Part shown: positions 24,959-33,289 of the stretch, one piece after another
Layout: every line of letters begins with the position of its first letter
Position numbering within the stretch: the stretch's first letter is position 1
From: JBDTVS01 sp040007095
GTDB lineage: Bacteria > Acidobacteriota > Vicinamibacteria > Vicinamibacterales > CAVVIG01
NCBI GenBank assembly: GCA_040007095.1
Contig: JBDTVS010000076.1
Span: 69,594 to 133,593 of the forward strand
Reading direction: 5' to 3'
Length of the DNA: 64,000 nt
Notes under the pieces: generated by a model
Database searches by the model: none
What the model was told of the DNA's origin: nothing
Seen by the model: only the letters and a program-made list of their open reading frames with translations
Position numbers and translations under genes: made by a program

Positions 24959-25692
24959 GGCTTGTATCCCGCCACCAGCCGACCAAGAGCCACCGGCTCC
25001 TCGTCTGGCCCGCGAAACGCGGACGACACCAGCGCGCTCCACGCGAATCCCGTCATCCGGTCTGCGCCATCGACGTAGACGCGCAGAACGCCCTGGCCAA
25101 TACCGTCGTGATCGCGGCCGCCCGGCCCGCGTTTGTGGCGCGTGTCGGTGGGGCCGTGTCCCGACTCGCTGCTGTCGATGACTGAAATCAGAAATGATTC
25201 GCCGTGGGTGCCCCTCGTCCGGCTCGCAGCGCCCGGCGCCGGCGCCCGTTCGGGCCGCTGATTGACGATCATGATGTGACCCGTATTTTCCGACTCCTTC
25301 AGGTACTTCACGGAAATCAGATCACCTGGCCGGAGGTCGGTGACGCGCTCGACATGCACAAATCCAGACTGCCCGACGATCGCGTCGTAGTAGCGGCGGG
25401 CTGAAGGGCGGCGGCTGCCGAACCAGCGTCGAAAGTCGTAGACGCTGTAGCCATAGCTGTGCATCAGCAGGTGATCGATCAGGCCGCTGCAATCGGTGTA
25501 CGACGAGGGTGTGGTGCCGAAGTCCACCGTCCCCTGGCCATGCTCGTACCGGGTGCGTTCCAGATCGACGCGCGCGACCAGGTCCCGCGCGGCGGCGAGG
25601 TGGGCAGTCTGCGACGACTGAGCGGAGATCGGCGCAACCGCCAAGACCGCCGCAACCGAGCCACAGACGACAAATCGAGAGAAGGTGCGCAT
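24955..25692 (-). CDS. Secreted NlpC/P60-like peptidase-fold protein
   Basis: 245 aa from the ATG at 25692; a GTG at 25719 is possible but less likely. Signal peptide (VVCGSVAAVLAVAPISAQS). The catalytic-type Cys is in SYTDCSGLIDHLL and the His in ENTGHIMIVNQ, with RPGDLISVKYL before it. These are the Cys-His elements of the NlpC/P60 (CHAP-like) superfamily, which cut peptidoglycan peptides or related amides. The middle carries a Gly/Arg-rich stretch (TRHKRGPGGRDHDG). It is overlapped at its stop by the frameshifted membrane gene. Substrate not known. Confidence 0.7.
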   Translation of the reverse strand: MRTFSRFVVCGSVAAVLAVAPISAQSSQTAHLAAARDLVARVDLERTRYEHGQGTVDFGTTPSSYTDCSGLIDHLLMHSYGYSVYDFRRWFGSRRPSARRYYDAIVGQSGFVHVERVTDLRPGDLISVKYLKESENTGHIMIVNQRPERAPAPGAASRTRGTHGESFLISVIDSSESGHGPTDTRHKRGPGGRDHDGIGQGVLRVYVDGADRMTGFAWSALVSSAFRGPDEEPVALGRLVAGYKP

Positions 25693-25773
25693 CAAGGTCT
25701 CGTGTTGGGCGGCGTCCACGGACGCGTGGAGGCGCTGGGATTCTCTCGTACGGGTGTTCCGGAACCGTAAGGT

Positions 25774-25790
25774 CGGCCGGCTACCGGCCG
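25774..25790. repeat. Short perfect hairpin
   Basis: CGGCCGG-CTA-CCGGCCG: a 7-bp stem with a 3-nt loop in the gap between the NlpC/P60-like gene and the gene at 25954. There is no U-tract on either side. It may be another interspersed palindrome or a leader hairpin. Confidence 0.45.
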
Positions 25791-25953
25791 GGCGGGGGAG
25801 TACCGCCCGTGGACTGGGGCGTGAGAGCAGGACCCGGTGGTGTTCGAATTGCCCTCGAGCATTCGAGCGGATATGCTGCTGGGGTTATCCTCTTGCTCGG
25901 CGACAGGAGTATCGAGATCCCGTCCGAGCCAATGATCTGTGCGTGGGGGTGCC

Positions 25954-26421
25954 ATGTCTGATCCGCGCAACGTCGCACATGCCAAGAAGGTCACCCAAGA
26001 GAAGAAGCACCACGGCACGGAAGGACGTCCGGATGCGTCTGTCGGGCAGCCGGGCAAGAAGTCGGCGGCGGCGACGAAGAGGCGCGACCCCGGCGTCGTT
26101 CCCGGTGTGCTCACCGACACACCGGCAGGCGAGAGCGCGGCGCCGATCGCGAGTCCCACGCCCAAGCCGCCGCCCGCGTTGGAGGGCTCGCTCGTCGTCC
26201 TCGCGAAGCTCAAGGAGCTTGAGTTCCACTCGCGCGCGACCCTCGAGCGGCTGGCGGAACTGGCGCTGACGGTCGAGAGCGAGTTGAAGCAGAAGGAGAT
26301 TGTCGGCCCTCTCGCCGAGGTGTATTCCGCCCAGAGCGCCTTCCAGACGCAGCTCACAACCCTGATCGAGACCTATAAGGGCGAGTGTGACCGCATGCAA
26401 GGCGAGGTCGGAGTCTCCTGA
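25954..26421 (+). CDS. Small protein of unknown function with disordered Lys/Pro-rich N-terminus
   Basis: 155 aa from the ATG at 25954. Residues 1-75 are Lys-, Ala- and Pro-rich and probably disordered (KKVTQEKKHHG, PTPKPPPALEG). Residues about 80-150 are amphipathic and helical (VVLAKLKELEFHSRATLERLAELALTVESELKQKE is one continuous helix-like run, given here only as a description of its composition boundaries: VVLAKLKELE to VESELKQKE). No signal peptide, so cytoplasmic. No known family was recognised. It stands alone between divergent or convergent neighbours. Confidence 0.55.
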   Translation: MSDPRNVAHAKKVTQEKKHHGTEGRPDASVGQPGKKSAAATKRRDPGVVPGVLTDTPAGESAAPIASPTPKPPPALEGSLVVLAKLKELEFHSRATLERLAELALTVESELKQKEIVGPLAEVYSAQSAFQTQLTTLIETYKGECDRMQGEVGVS

Positions 26422-26570
26422 GCGCTGAGACTCTTGCGTTCCGATCGGGCGGATGTGCCTGGCGAATTCTGCTGCACGGTCTTGATTTCGTCGATTTCGA
26501 TGGTGACCTTTCGGATGCGTCCCGGGCTCAAGTCGCCGGATCAGTGCTGTTCGCGTTTGACCGTTTGCCA

Positions 26571-28352
26571 TCAACGCGAACGGGACGCGACGCAACCAGC
26601 CGCCCGCCCGTTCGCAAACACTATTCGGTCGCGCGAAGCGCCGGGTTGACCCGGCAGCAGACGGTCAGGCTGCCGTAACCATTCCTCGACCACTTCCCGC
26701 ACGATCGGTGACTTGTCGGTTGGGCCGATGCTGCCTGGAGAGGCGGCCATCGCAACGTTCCCGCTCAGCGTCGGTGAAGCGATCGTCACGACGAGCAGCC
26801 GGTCGTCGTCCTGAATCGCTCGTCCATCTCCGCGGAGGAGATCGACCTGAGTTCCGTCCGCTGCGGGACAATCGATCCGGACGTCCGCGCCGGAAATTCC
26901 CAGCCCGCTCAGACGGCCCTGCCGGATCTCGTTGGCCACCCAGCCCCGCAGTGCAGCGCCGCTCATCGTCATTTGCGCGATGCGATTGTCGAAAGGGAAC
27001 ACATCGTAGAGCCGACCGAACGTCAGCGGACCGCTCGGCAGGTCTGCCCGGAGACCGCGCGTCGCGGTGTTGACAACGCCGACATCCGCGCCACGAACCG
27101 CGTCGCGAAGCGCGTCGGCGAAGAGGTCTCCGAGCGGGGACCCAAGGTCGCTGCCGCGGTGAATCGGGGCGTCGAGAGATCTGCCGAGCGTTGTTGCCTG
27201 GAGATGACGGACGCGCTCGATCGCCGGTGCCATCGCGTCTTCGACGGCCCGATCGTATTCGACGCGCCTTCCTTCGTACTGCACGGGCGCCGTCGATTCA
27301 GCTGCGGGTCCGCAGTTCAGGGTGGCGCCACGTGTGCCACGGCACAGGTGCTGCGGGGCAAAGAGCCGCATCCGCGCGACCTTTCTCGTCTGTCGATCGA
27401 ACACGACGTCGACGCGGCCGAACGCCTGGCCTCGGGAGAACGGCTGGATGATGGCGATGCCGTTGACCCGGTGCGCAAGCGCGCTGTGCGTATGACCGGC
27501 GGCGATGACGTCGACCAGACGATGCGGCAGACTTCTCGCGACCTGAAAAATTTCTGAGTCGTCGTCGCACGACGCGAGGTCTTCAGGATCGTCGAACCGG
27601 TCGCAGCGCCCGCCCGCATGCGCGGCCACGATCACGACCTCGGCGCCGGCCGCTCGAAGCTTGGCGGCCTCGGCCGCGATCGCCGGGCCAGGCGGCACAA
27701 CGCGCAATCCCTTGACGTTGGCGGCGAGGGTCGACCGCAACGCATCGATCGTCATGACGCCGACGATGCCGATGGTGACGCCAGCCGCCTTGACGATCGC
27801 CGACGGCCGGATGTTGGGCCAGTTCACGAGACGGCCGGTCTCTTCGTCGATCACGTTCGCCGCGAGAAAAGGAAATCTGGCCTGCGCGGCGCGCGCCTTG
27901 AGAGCGCCGCGGAGGTCGCCCGGCAACTGTCGTGCGCCTGGCGAGTCGATCGATCCGAAATCGAAATCGTGGTTGCCGACGGTTGCCGCGGTGTACGCCA
28001 TCGCGTTGTACGCGTCGACGACGAGGGCGCCTTCGCTGAGATTCGATTCGATCGTGCCCAGAAACGTGTCGCCCGAGTCGATCAGCAGGACCGAGCCGCC
28101 GTCCGATGCGCGGGTCGCTCGCAGATTGTTCACATATCCGGCGAACAGTGGCAGACCACCGAGACCGGTGGTCGGAAGTGCGGCCCCGTGAAGATCACTG
28201 GTGCCGACAATCGACAGGGTTGAAATCGCCGGCTCGTCAGGCGCAGCGGCGAGCCTTGTGAAACGGGTCGCGCCGGCCAACGATAGAAGCGCCATCGCGA
28301 TGAGTCCTGGCGCAACCCGTCTGAACGCCTTCCCCGGTTCTGGTGCGCACAT
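26571..28352 (-). CDS. Secreted 5'-nucleotidase/UDP-sugar hydrolase-like metallophosphoesterase
   Basis: 593 aa from the ATG at 28352 (GGGAG about 12 nt upstream). Signal peptide near VAPGLIAMALLSLAGAT. The metallophosphoesterase metal motifs are all present: GTSDLHG, LIDSGDTF, VGNHDFDFG, VAAHAGG and AGHTHS. The C-terminal 5'-nucleotidase domain has GVVNTATRGLRADLPSG, TFGRLYDVFPFDNRI and GNVAMAASP. The family hydrolyses extracellular nucleotides or other phosphoesters to scavenge phosphate and nucleosides. It is encoded alone. A Cys pair (CDRFDDPEDLASCDD) between metal motifs may form a disulphide. Confidence 0.92.
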   Translation of the reverse strand: MCAPEPGKAFRRVAPGLIAMALLSLAGATRFTRLAAAPDEPAISTLSIVGTSDLHGAALPTTGLGGLPLFAGYVNNLRATRASDGGSVLLIDSGDTFLGTIESNLSEGALVVDAYNAMAYTAATVGNHDFDFGSIDSPGARQLPGDLRGALKARAAQARFPFLAANVIDEETGRLVNWPNIRPSAIVKAAGVTIGIVGVMTIDALRSTLAANVKGLRVVPPGPAIAAEAAKLRAAGAEVVIVAAHAGGRCDRFDDPEDLASCDDDSEIFQVARSLPHRLVDVIAAGHTHSALAHRVNGIAIIQPFSRGQAFGRVDVVFDRQTRKVARMRLFAPQHLCRGTRGATLNCGPAAESTAPVQYEGRRVEYDRAVEDAMAPAIERVRHLQATTLGRSLDAPIHRGSDLGSPLGDLFADALRDAVRGADVGVVNTATRGLRADLPSGPLTFGRLYDVFPFDNRIAQMTMSGAALRGWVANEIRQGRLSGLGISGADVRIDCPAADGTQVDLLRGDGRAIQDDDRLLVVTIASPTLSGNVAMAASPGSIGPTDKSPIVREVVEEWLRQPDRLLPGQPGASRDRIVFANGRAAGCVASRSR

Positions 28353-28570
28353 CGTGGCGGTGAGCTCCCGTCGTGATTCACGTGATGGCACAGCGGATGG
28401 GATTGTGGTCCGCCAGCGCTGAAACTGTCCAGCCGCGCCGCTCCGGGATGGGTCCGAAGCATGATGAAGCACGCGTCCGAGCAAGGTCCAGGCGGGCGCC
28501 GCGCGCCGGAAGACGTCCTACAGCGTCGGACGCAGGACACTGGGCTCTCAAGCGCGCCCGTGGCGTGGCT

Positions 28571-29515
28571 TCAACCCCGTGCTGGGGGCGTTTCACTTTC
28601 GCCGCTCGACCGACTGGCGTGCCTTTCCTGAAACAACTCGACGATCACGGCGCGCAGCCATTTGCTGGCGGGCTCCCTATGCGAGCGGGCGTGCCAGTAC
28701 TGCATGACGACATAGGAAGGAACGGCGATCGGGGTCGGGAACACCCGAACGGGCACGTGTCGCGCGATGATCCGCGCGAAGCGCTCGGGCACGGTGGCGA
28801 GCAGGTCGGTGTTCTCGAGCAGCGCCGAGACTCCGATGAAATTCGGCAGCCGCAGCCCCACTTTGCGGCGAATCGTCATCGCTTCGAGCGTCTTCTCGAC
28901 GATCGTGTGGCCGGTCGCCCGAGTCGTGACGACCAGATGCGATTCGCGCTCGAAATCCTCCCGCGTGAGCCGTCGCCTGATACGCGGGTGCCGCGAGCGG
29001 ACGACGCATACGAAGCGTTCATTGAACAGTTTCTGCCGATGAAACCCGCTCACGAGCGGGCGAATGAAGCCGAGCGCGACGTCCAGTTCGCCGGATTCGA
29101 GCTGAAGGTGCGACTGCTCGGAGAAGTTCGTGAATTCCACGGCGACCGACGGCGCGTCCACGCGCAGCCTGTTCATCAACGACGGGAGCACGACGACCTG
29201 GCCGACGTCGGTGGCCGCGATCCGGAACGTCCGATTCGACGTGGCCGGCACGAATGTGTCCCGGTGATCGATAGCTGACCGAATCAGGTGATGGGCCTCT
29301 TTCAGCCGTCCGATGATCTGTGATGCGTGCGGCGTCGGCTCCATCCCGCGGTGGGTGTTGACGAAGAGTGGATCGCCGAAGTACTTGCGCAGCCGAGCAA
29401 GGCTCATGCTGACGGCGGACTGGTTCAGGCCCAGGTGTTCCGCCGCGTGCGACACGTTGCGCGTGTCATGAAGCTCGAGAAGGATTGAGAGGAGCTTCAA
29501 ATCGACGGTGGACAC
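28571..29515 (-). CDS. LysR-family transcriptional regulator
   Basis: 314 aa from a GTG at 29515. The N-terminal HTH is classic LysR (HAAEHLGLNQSAVSMSLARLRKYFGDPLF). The effector domain follows with GELDVALGFI and VPERFARIIARH, closest in feel to the NodD/NahR/SyrM branch, which responds to aromatic compounds. It is divergent from the MetE-like gene with only 33 bp between start codons, so it probably controls that gene. The inducer is unknown. Confidence 0.9.
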   Translation of the reverse strand: MSTVDLKLLSILLELHDTRNVSHAAEHLGLNQSAVSMSLARLRKYFGDPLFVNTHRGMEPTPHASQIIGRLKEAHHLIRSAIDHRDTFVPATSNRTFRIAATDVGQVVVLPSLMNRLRVDAPSVAVEFTNFSEQSHLQLESGELDVALGFIRPLVSGFHRQKLFNERFVCVVRSRHPRIRRRLTREDFERESHLVVTTRATGHTIVEKTLEAMTIRRKVGLRLPNFIGVSALLENTDLLATVPERFARIIARHVPVRVFPTPIAVPSYVVMQYWHARSHREPASKWLRAVIVELFQERHASRSSGESETPPARG

Positions 29516-29548
29516 GCTAAGATTCTACAGTCACGACACCGGCGACCC

Positions 29549-30745
29549 ATGCAACACAGCACTCACCGTATTCTCACCACCCATGTCGGCAGCCTGCCGC
29601 GGCCGGAGTCCCTGGTGACGCTCTATCGGCAGTGCGCCTCCGTTGACGCGCTCGCACCCGCTCTCAAGAGCGCCGTCGGCGACGTGGTCCGCAGGCAACG
29701 CGAGGCCGGGGTGGACGTCGTGAACGATGGGGAGTTCGGCAAGGCCACCAAGTCGGATGTGGACTACGGCGCCTGGTGGTCGTACGTGTACGAACGTCTC
29801 GACGGTTTTGAGCCGCGCGAAGGGGCGGCGCTCGGCCGCAACTACGGCCCAACGCGCAGCAAAGACCGCCGCCGCTTCAGCGCGTTTTATCAGTCGGGCA
29901 TGCCTCTGGCGGGAGGAACAGCCGCGAAGACCGAGCAAGCGAGCGCCACCGAGCGGCTGGCAGGGCTCGCGTGCACGCGTCCGATTCGATATGTCGGCGA
30001 TCAGTTGATCAGGCGGGATGCAGCGCATCTCAAGGCGGCCCTCAACGGACGGGGAGAGGACGCGTTCATGTCCGCCGTGTCGCCGGCCACGCTGCAGATC
30101 CTGCGCAACGAGTACTACTCGACACCCGAAGAGTACACCTGGGCGCTGGCCGACGCCATGCACGAGGAGTATCGAGCGATCGTCGATGCCGGCTTCCTTT
30201 TGCAAATCGACGACCCGGCGCTGGTCGACTTGTACGACTGGTGGTTCTCAGAAGGCGACGACCTGGCGAGCTACAGGAAATGGGCCGTGTTTCAGGTCGA
30301 AGCGCTGAACCATGCGCTGCGGGGTATTCCGGAGGATCGCGTCCGCTTTCACATCTGTTGGGGGAGCTGGCACGGCCCGCACAGCGCGGATCTCGAGTTG
30401 AAGGACGTCGCGGACCTGCTGGTCACGATCAACGCGCAGGCGTATTCGATCGAAGCCGGTAACGTCCGGCACGCACACGAGTGGAAAGTCTGGCGTGATG
30501 TCGTGCGGTTGCCCGCCGGCAAGATGCTGATCCCTGGCGTCGTCAGTCACGCGACCAATGTGCTGGAGCATCCGGAACTGGTGGCGGACCGCATCATCCA
30601 GTACGCCGACGTCGTAGGCCGTGAGCATGTGATTGCCGGAACGGACTGCGGACTGGGCGGCAGGATTCACCCCGACCTGGCCTGGGCGAAACTCGAAGTG
30701 CTGGCAGAAGGCGCGGCGCTGGCAAGCAGCCGGCTCTGGCCGTAG
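29549..30745 (+). CDS. MetE C-terminal-like (cobalamin-independent methionine synthase II family) protein
   Basis: 398 aa. It begins THVGSLPRPESL, the hallmark of the UROD/MetE-like TIM barrel, and keeps QREAGVDVVNDGEFGK, LQIDDPAL, HICWGSWHGPH and the C-terminal DCGLGGRIHP. The His-x-Cys and later Cys are the zinc ligands that activate thiolates. It lacks the N-terminal half of true MetE. Family members include methyltransferases and alkyl-CoM lyases acting on small thiols, so methionine synthesis is not assured. A LysR gene is divergent. A small hairpin follows at 30756-30770. Confidence 0.88.
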   Translation: MQHSTHRILTTHVGSLPRPESLVTLYRQCASVDALAPALKSAVGDVVRRQREAGVDVVNDGEFGKATKSDVDYGAWWSYVYERLDGFEPREGAALGRNYGPTRSKDRRRFSAFYQSGMPLAGGTAAKTEQASATERLAGLACTRPIRYVGDQLIRRDAAHLKAALNGRGEDAFMSAVSPATLQILRNEYYSTPEEYTWALADAMHEEYRAIVDAGFLLQIDDPALVDLYDWWFSEGDDLASYRKWAVFQVEALNHALRGIPEDRVRFHICWGSWHGPHSADLELKDVADLLVTINAQAYSIEAGNVRHAHEWKVWRDVVRLPAGKMLIPGVVSHATNVLEHPELVADRIIQYADVVGREHVIAGTDCGLGGRIHPDLAWAKLEVLAEGAALASSRLWP

Positions 30746-30755
30746 CCGACATCAT

Positions 30756-30770
30756 CCGGCGTGATGCCGG
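30756..30770 (+). terminator. Small hairpin after the MetE-like gene
   Basis: CCGGC-GTGAT-GCCGG, 5-bp stem with a 5-nt loop, begins 10 nt after the stop. No U-tract follows, so termination is uncertain. Its overlap with the ATG/GTG codons at 30761-30766 argues against those as the start of the next gene. Confidence 0.35.
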
Positions 30771-30823
30771 CTATCACGGCGCGCCTCTCGACGGAGTTGT
30801 GCTCCACGCGTATAGTCAACCCG

Positions 30824-33289
30824 GTGAAGCGTGGTCCATTGGTCCGGCGACTGGTTTGTGTTCTGCTGCTTGCGGCGAGCGGAATCGCGAGCGGACAGTC
30901 GGCTGGTGTGGTGGTCGGGATCGGCGATCTCCCGCACGGCGTCGCCAATCTCGAACAAGCCATCGGCTTCTACCGCGACACGCTGGGTCTGACACTGGTG
31001 TCGGTCGCGCCGGACCGCGTGGACGGCAAACTCGCCCCCAACTTCTACGACGCGAAGCGGCAGGCCCTGATGAATGTCGGCGGCGCATACTACCGCGTCG
31101 CGACGTTCGCGCTTCCGGAGTCGCCGTTCCGCCTCCAGCTCGTGGAGATGATCAACAACGATCCGCTCTCCAACCTGCGTGGCCGCCGCCAGACCAGCGC
31201 ACTGCCGACGGAGGCTGGCGGACTGTTGTTGCGCTTTCCGGTGCCGGATCTCGAGTGGCTCAGCACGCGCATCCGCGATCTTGTTGCGGCGGACGTGGCG
31301 ACGCTCGGCGGTCGGCCGGTTGGAGGCGACGTCAAGCGGTTGGTATTCAGAGACGGCGAAGATGGGTTCCTGATCGAATCGGTTCAGACGCCTGAGGCGA
31401 AGCCGTTGGCGGGGATTGTCCTCGTCGCCGCCGACGTCGACCGGAAGCTCCGCTTCTATCGCGACATCCTCGGCTTCGATCTCAAGACGGGTGAGTGGGA
31501 CGGCGAGTCCACGGCGCTCGCGGCTGTCGGCGCGCAGACAGGGATGATTCGTCGTCACGCCGGAACGATCCCCGGCACGGCGGTGCCGTTCGAGATCGAC
31601 GAGTATCGAGGGTTTCATCAACGCCGGTTCTTCTCGCCCATCATGGGTCAGGCAGGCGTCGGCTGGATCCAGCTGAAGGTCCGCGACCTCGACGGTCTGA
31701 TGCAGACGTTCATCGCCAACCGCGTCAGGATCGTGTCGACGGGTCTCCAGCCGGTCGACTTCGACGACTCGAGGCGAGTGGTCGTGAGAGACCCCGATGG
31801 GGTGTACGTGGAGCTCGTCGAGCCCGGCGCGGTCGGCCGCGGAACCGCGGCCCCCCGCTTGTCGCCGCCGCCCCGGTCCGTTGCCACCCCCACCAGCAGC
31901 GGCGACGGGATGACAGCGCTGCATTGGGCGGTCTATCGCGACGAGGAGGAAACGGTTCGGGGGCTGCTTGCTGCCGGCGCGAACGCCGGGGCCGTCAGCC
32001 GCTACGGCGTCACACCGCTCGGACTTGCCTCGGACAACCGCAACGTGATGATCGCCGAGGTCCTGCTGGGCCGCGGCGCCGATCCGAACGACGACGCCTC
32101 GGGAGAGACAGCCCTCCATGTCGCGGCTCGAACCGGCGCGCTTGGCGTCGTTCGCGCGCTCGTGGCGCACCGCGCCGCGGTCGATCGACGCGACACGTGG
32201 CAATCGGCGACGCCGCTCATGGTCGCGGCGGCGGAGAATCATCCGGATGTCGTGAGCGCGCTCATTGCGGCCAGGGCCGACGTCAACGCGAGAGCGGCTG
32301 AGACGGCGCTGTTCATCGGGCCCGGCGACGAGAGCACCACCTACACGCAGATTCCGCGTGGAGGCATGACCCCGTTGATGTTCGCGGCGCGCGCCGGCTG
32401 CGAGCCGTGCATCGCGATGCTGGTGGACGCCGGTGCGAACGTCAACGACGAAGACCGCGCGCATGTCACGCCGCTGAATCTTGCCGTGGTCAACGGTCAC
32501 TACGACACGGCGGCGCGCCTGCTCGACAAGGGCGCCAACCCGAACGACGGATCGGTGTACCTCTCGGTCGATATGCGAAATCTCGTCGCCGACGGCGTCA
32601 ACGCCGACCATCATCCCGTGCCGCGCCCCCAGGACACGCTCGACGCGGTGGCGATCCTCAGGCAGCTGCTGGCGCGCGGCGCAAGTCCCGACGAGGAGCT
32701 CCTCAAAGAGATTCAAGCGCGATCGCTGGCGTTTAACCGTCCGAGCTATCTCTCAGGGCTCACGCCGCTCGAACGGGCCGCGCAGCAGGCCGACCTCGGG
32801 TCGATGCGCGTCCTGCTCGATGCGGGCGCCGATCCGAATCGTCCGATGGACGTGATTGCGGGAGGGAGCAACGGAGGCGAGACGCCGCTGATGTTCGCGG
32901 CGCGTTCGTTTGGCGGTGTGCCGGCGGGAGCGCTGGGCAACCGTCCCGGCAAGCTGGCTTATCGCGTGCGCCAGCCAGGCGACAGTCTGGAGGCGGTCAC
33001 CACCCTGCTGGATGCCGGGGCCGACGTCACCGCCGCGGACTGGAGCGGAAACACGGCGCTTCACGCGGCAGCCCTCGCCGGTGCGGCTGACATCGTCGAC
33101 GTGCTGGCCAGGTGGGGATCGACTCTTGGCGCGAAGAACGAGTCCGGCCAGACGGCCCTCGACCTCGTGACGAGTCCGCCGGCCGGGCGAGGCGGCGAAG
33201 GCCGGCGCGGAGCGCCGAACGCCGGCGCCGGCGCGACGGCCGACCTGTTACGCCGGCTGATGGGACTTCCGCCGGAGAGCGACCGGTGA
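30824..33289 (+). CDS. Secreted fusion: two VOC domains plus ankyrin repeats (cassette 2)
   Basis: About 821 aa from a GTG at 30824, chosen because it opens a signal peptide (VKRGPLVRRLVCVLLLAASGI). In-frame starts at 30761/30764 also exist. Residues about 35-170 and 195-340 are two VOC modules (GVANLEQAIGFYRDTLGLTL; RKLRFYRDILGFDLKTGEWDG ... DPDGVYVELVEPG). A Pro/Ser linker precedes at least seven ankyrin units (GDGMTALHWAVYRDEEETV, GETALHVAARTGALGVV, GMTPLMFAARAGCEPCI, GNTALHAAALAGAADIV). The stop overlaps the next start (GTGA). It is the counterpart of the ankyrin protein at 19102, with a VOC pair added. Confidence 0.88.
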   Translation: MKRGPLVRRLVCVLLLAASGIASGQSAGVVVGIGDLPHGVANLEQAIGFYRDTLGLTLVSVAPDRVDGKLAPNFYDAKRQALMNVGGAYYRVATFALPESPFRLQLVEMINNDPLSNLRGRRQTSALPTEAGGLLLRFPVPDLEWLSTRIRDLVAADVATLGGRPVGGDVKRLVFRDGEDGFLIESVQTPEAKPLAGIVLVAADVDRKLRFYRDILGFDLKTGEWDGESTALAAVGAQTGMIRRHAGTIPGTAVPFEIDEYRGFHQRRFFSPIMGQAGVGWIQLKVRDLDGLMQTFIANRVRIVSTGLQPVDFDDSRRVVVRDPDGVYVELVEPGAVGRGTAAPRLSPPPRSVATPTSSGDGMTALHWAVYRDEEETVRGLLAAGANAGAVSRYGVTPLGLASDNRNVMIAEVLLGRGADPNDDASGETALHVAARTGALGVVRALVAHRAAVDRRDTWQSATPLMVAAAENHPDVVSALIAARADVNARAAETALFIGPGDESTTYTQIPRGGMTPLMFAARAGCEPCIAMLVDAGANVNDEDRAHVTPLNLAVVNGHYDTAARLLDKGANPNDGSVYLSVDMRNLVADGVNADHHPVPRPQDTLDAVAILRQLLARGASPDEELLKEIQARSLAFNRPSYLSGLTPLERAAQQADLGSMRVLLDAGADPNRPMDVIAGGSNGGETPLMFAARSFGGVPAGALGNRPGKLAYRVRQPGDSLEAVTTLLDAGADVTAADWSGNTALHAAALAGAADIVDVLARWGSTLGAKNESGQTALDLVTSPPAGRGGEGRRGAPNAGAGATADLLRRLMGLPPESDR

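Noticed and set aside
24446..25042. Minus-strand open frame running past the NlpC/P60-like stop
   Set aside because: Beyond the first helix it is Arg/Ser-rich without motifs and crosses palindromic repeats; the two-frame interpretation at 24712-24958 fits better.
28140..28175. Short palindrome (CCACC...GGTGG) near 28150
   Set aside because: It lies inside the 5'-nucleotidase coding region and is short enough to be chance.
30752..32716. Long antisense open frame opposite the VOC-ankyrin gene (654 codons)
   Set aside because: It lies fully opposite a gene with clear VOC and ankyrin motifs and its own composition is Arg/His-rich without any motif; long antisense frames are expected at this GC content.
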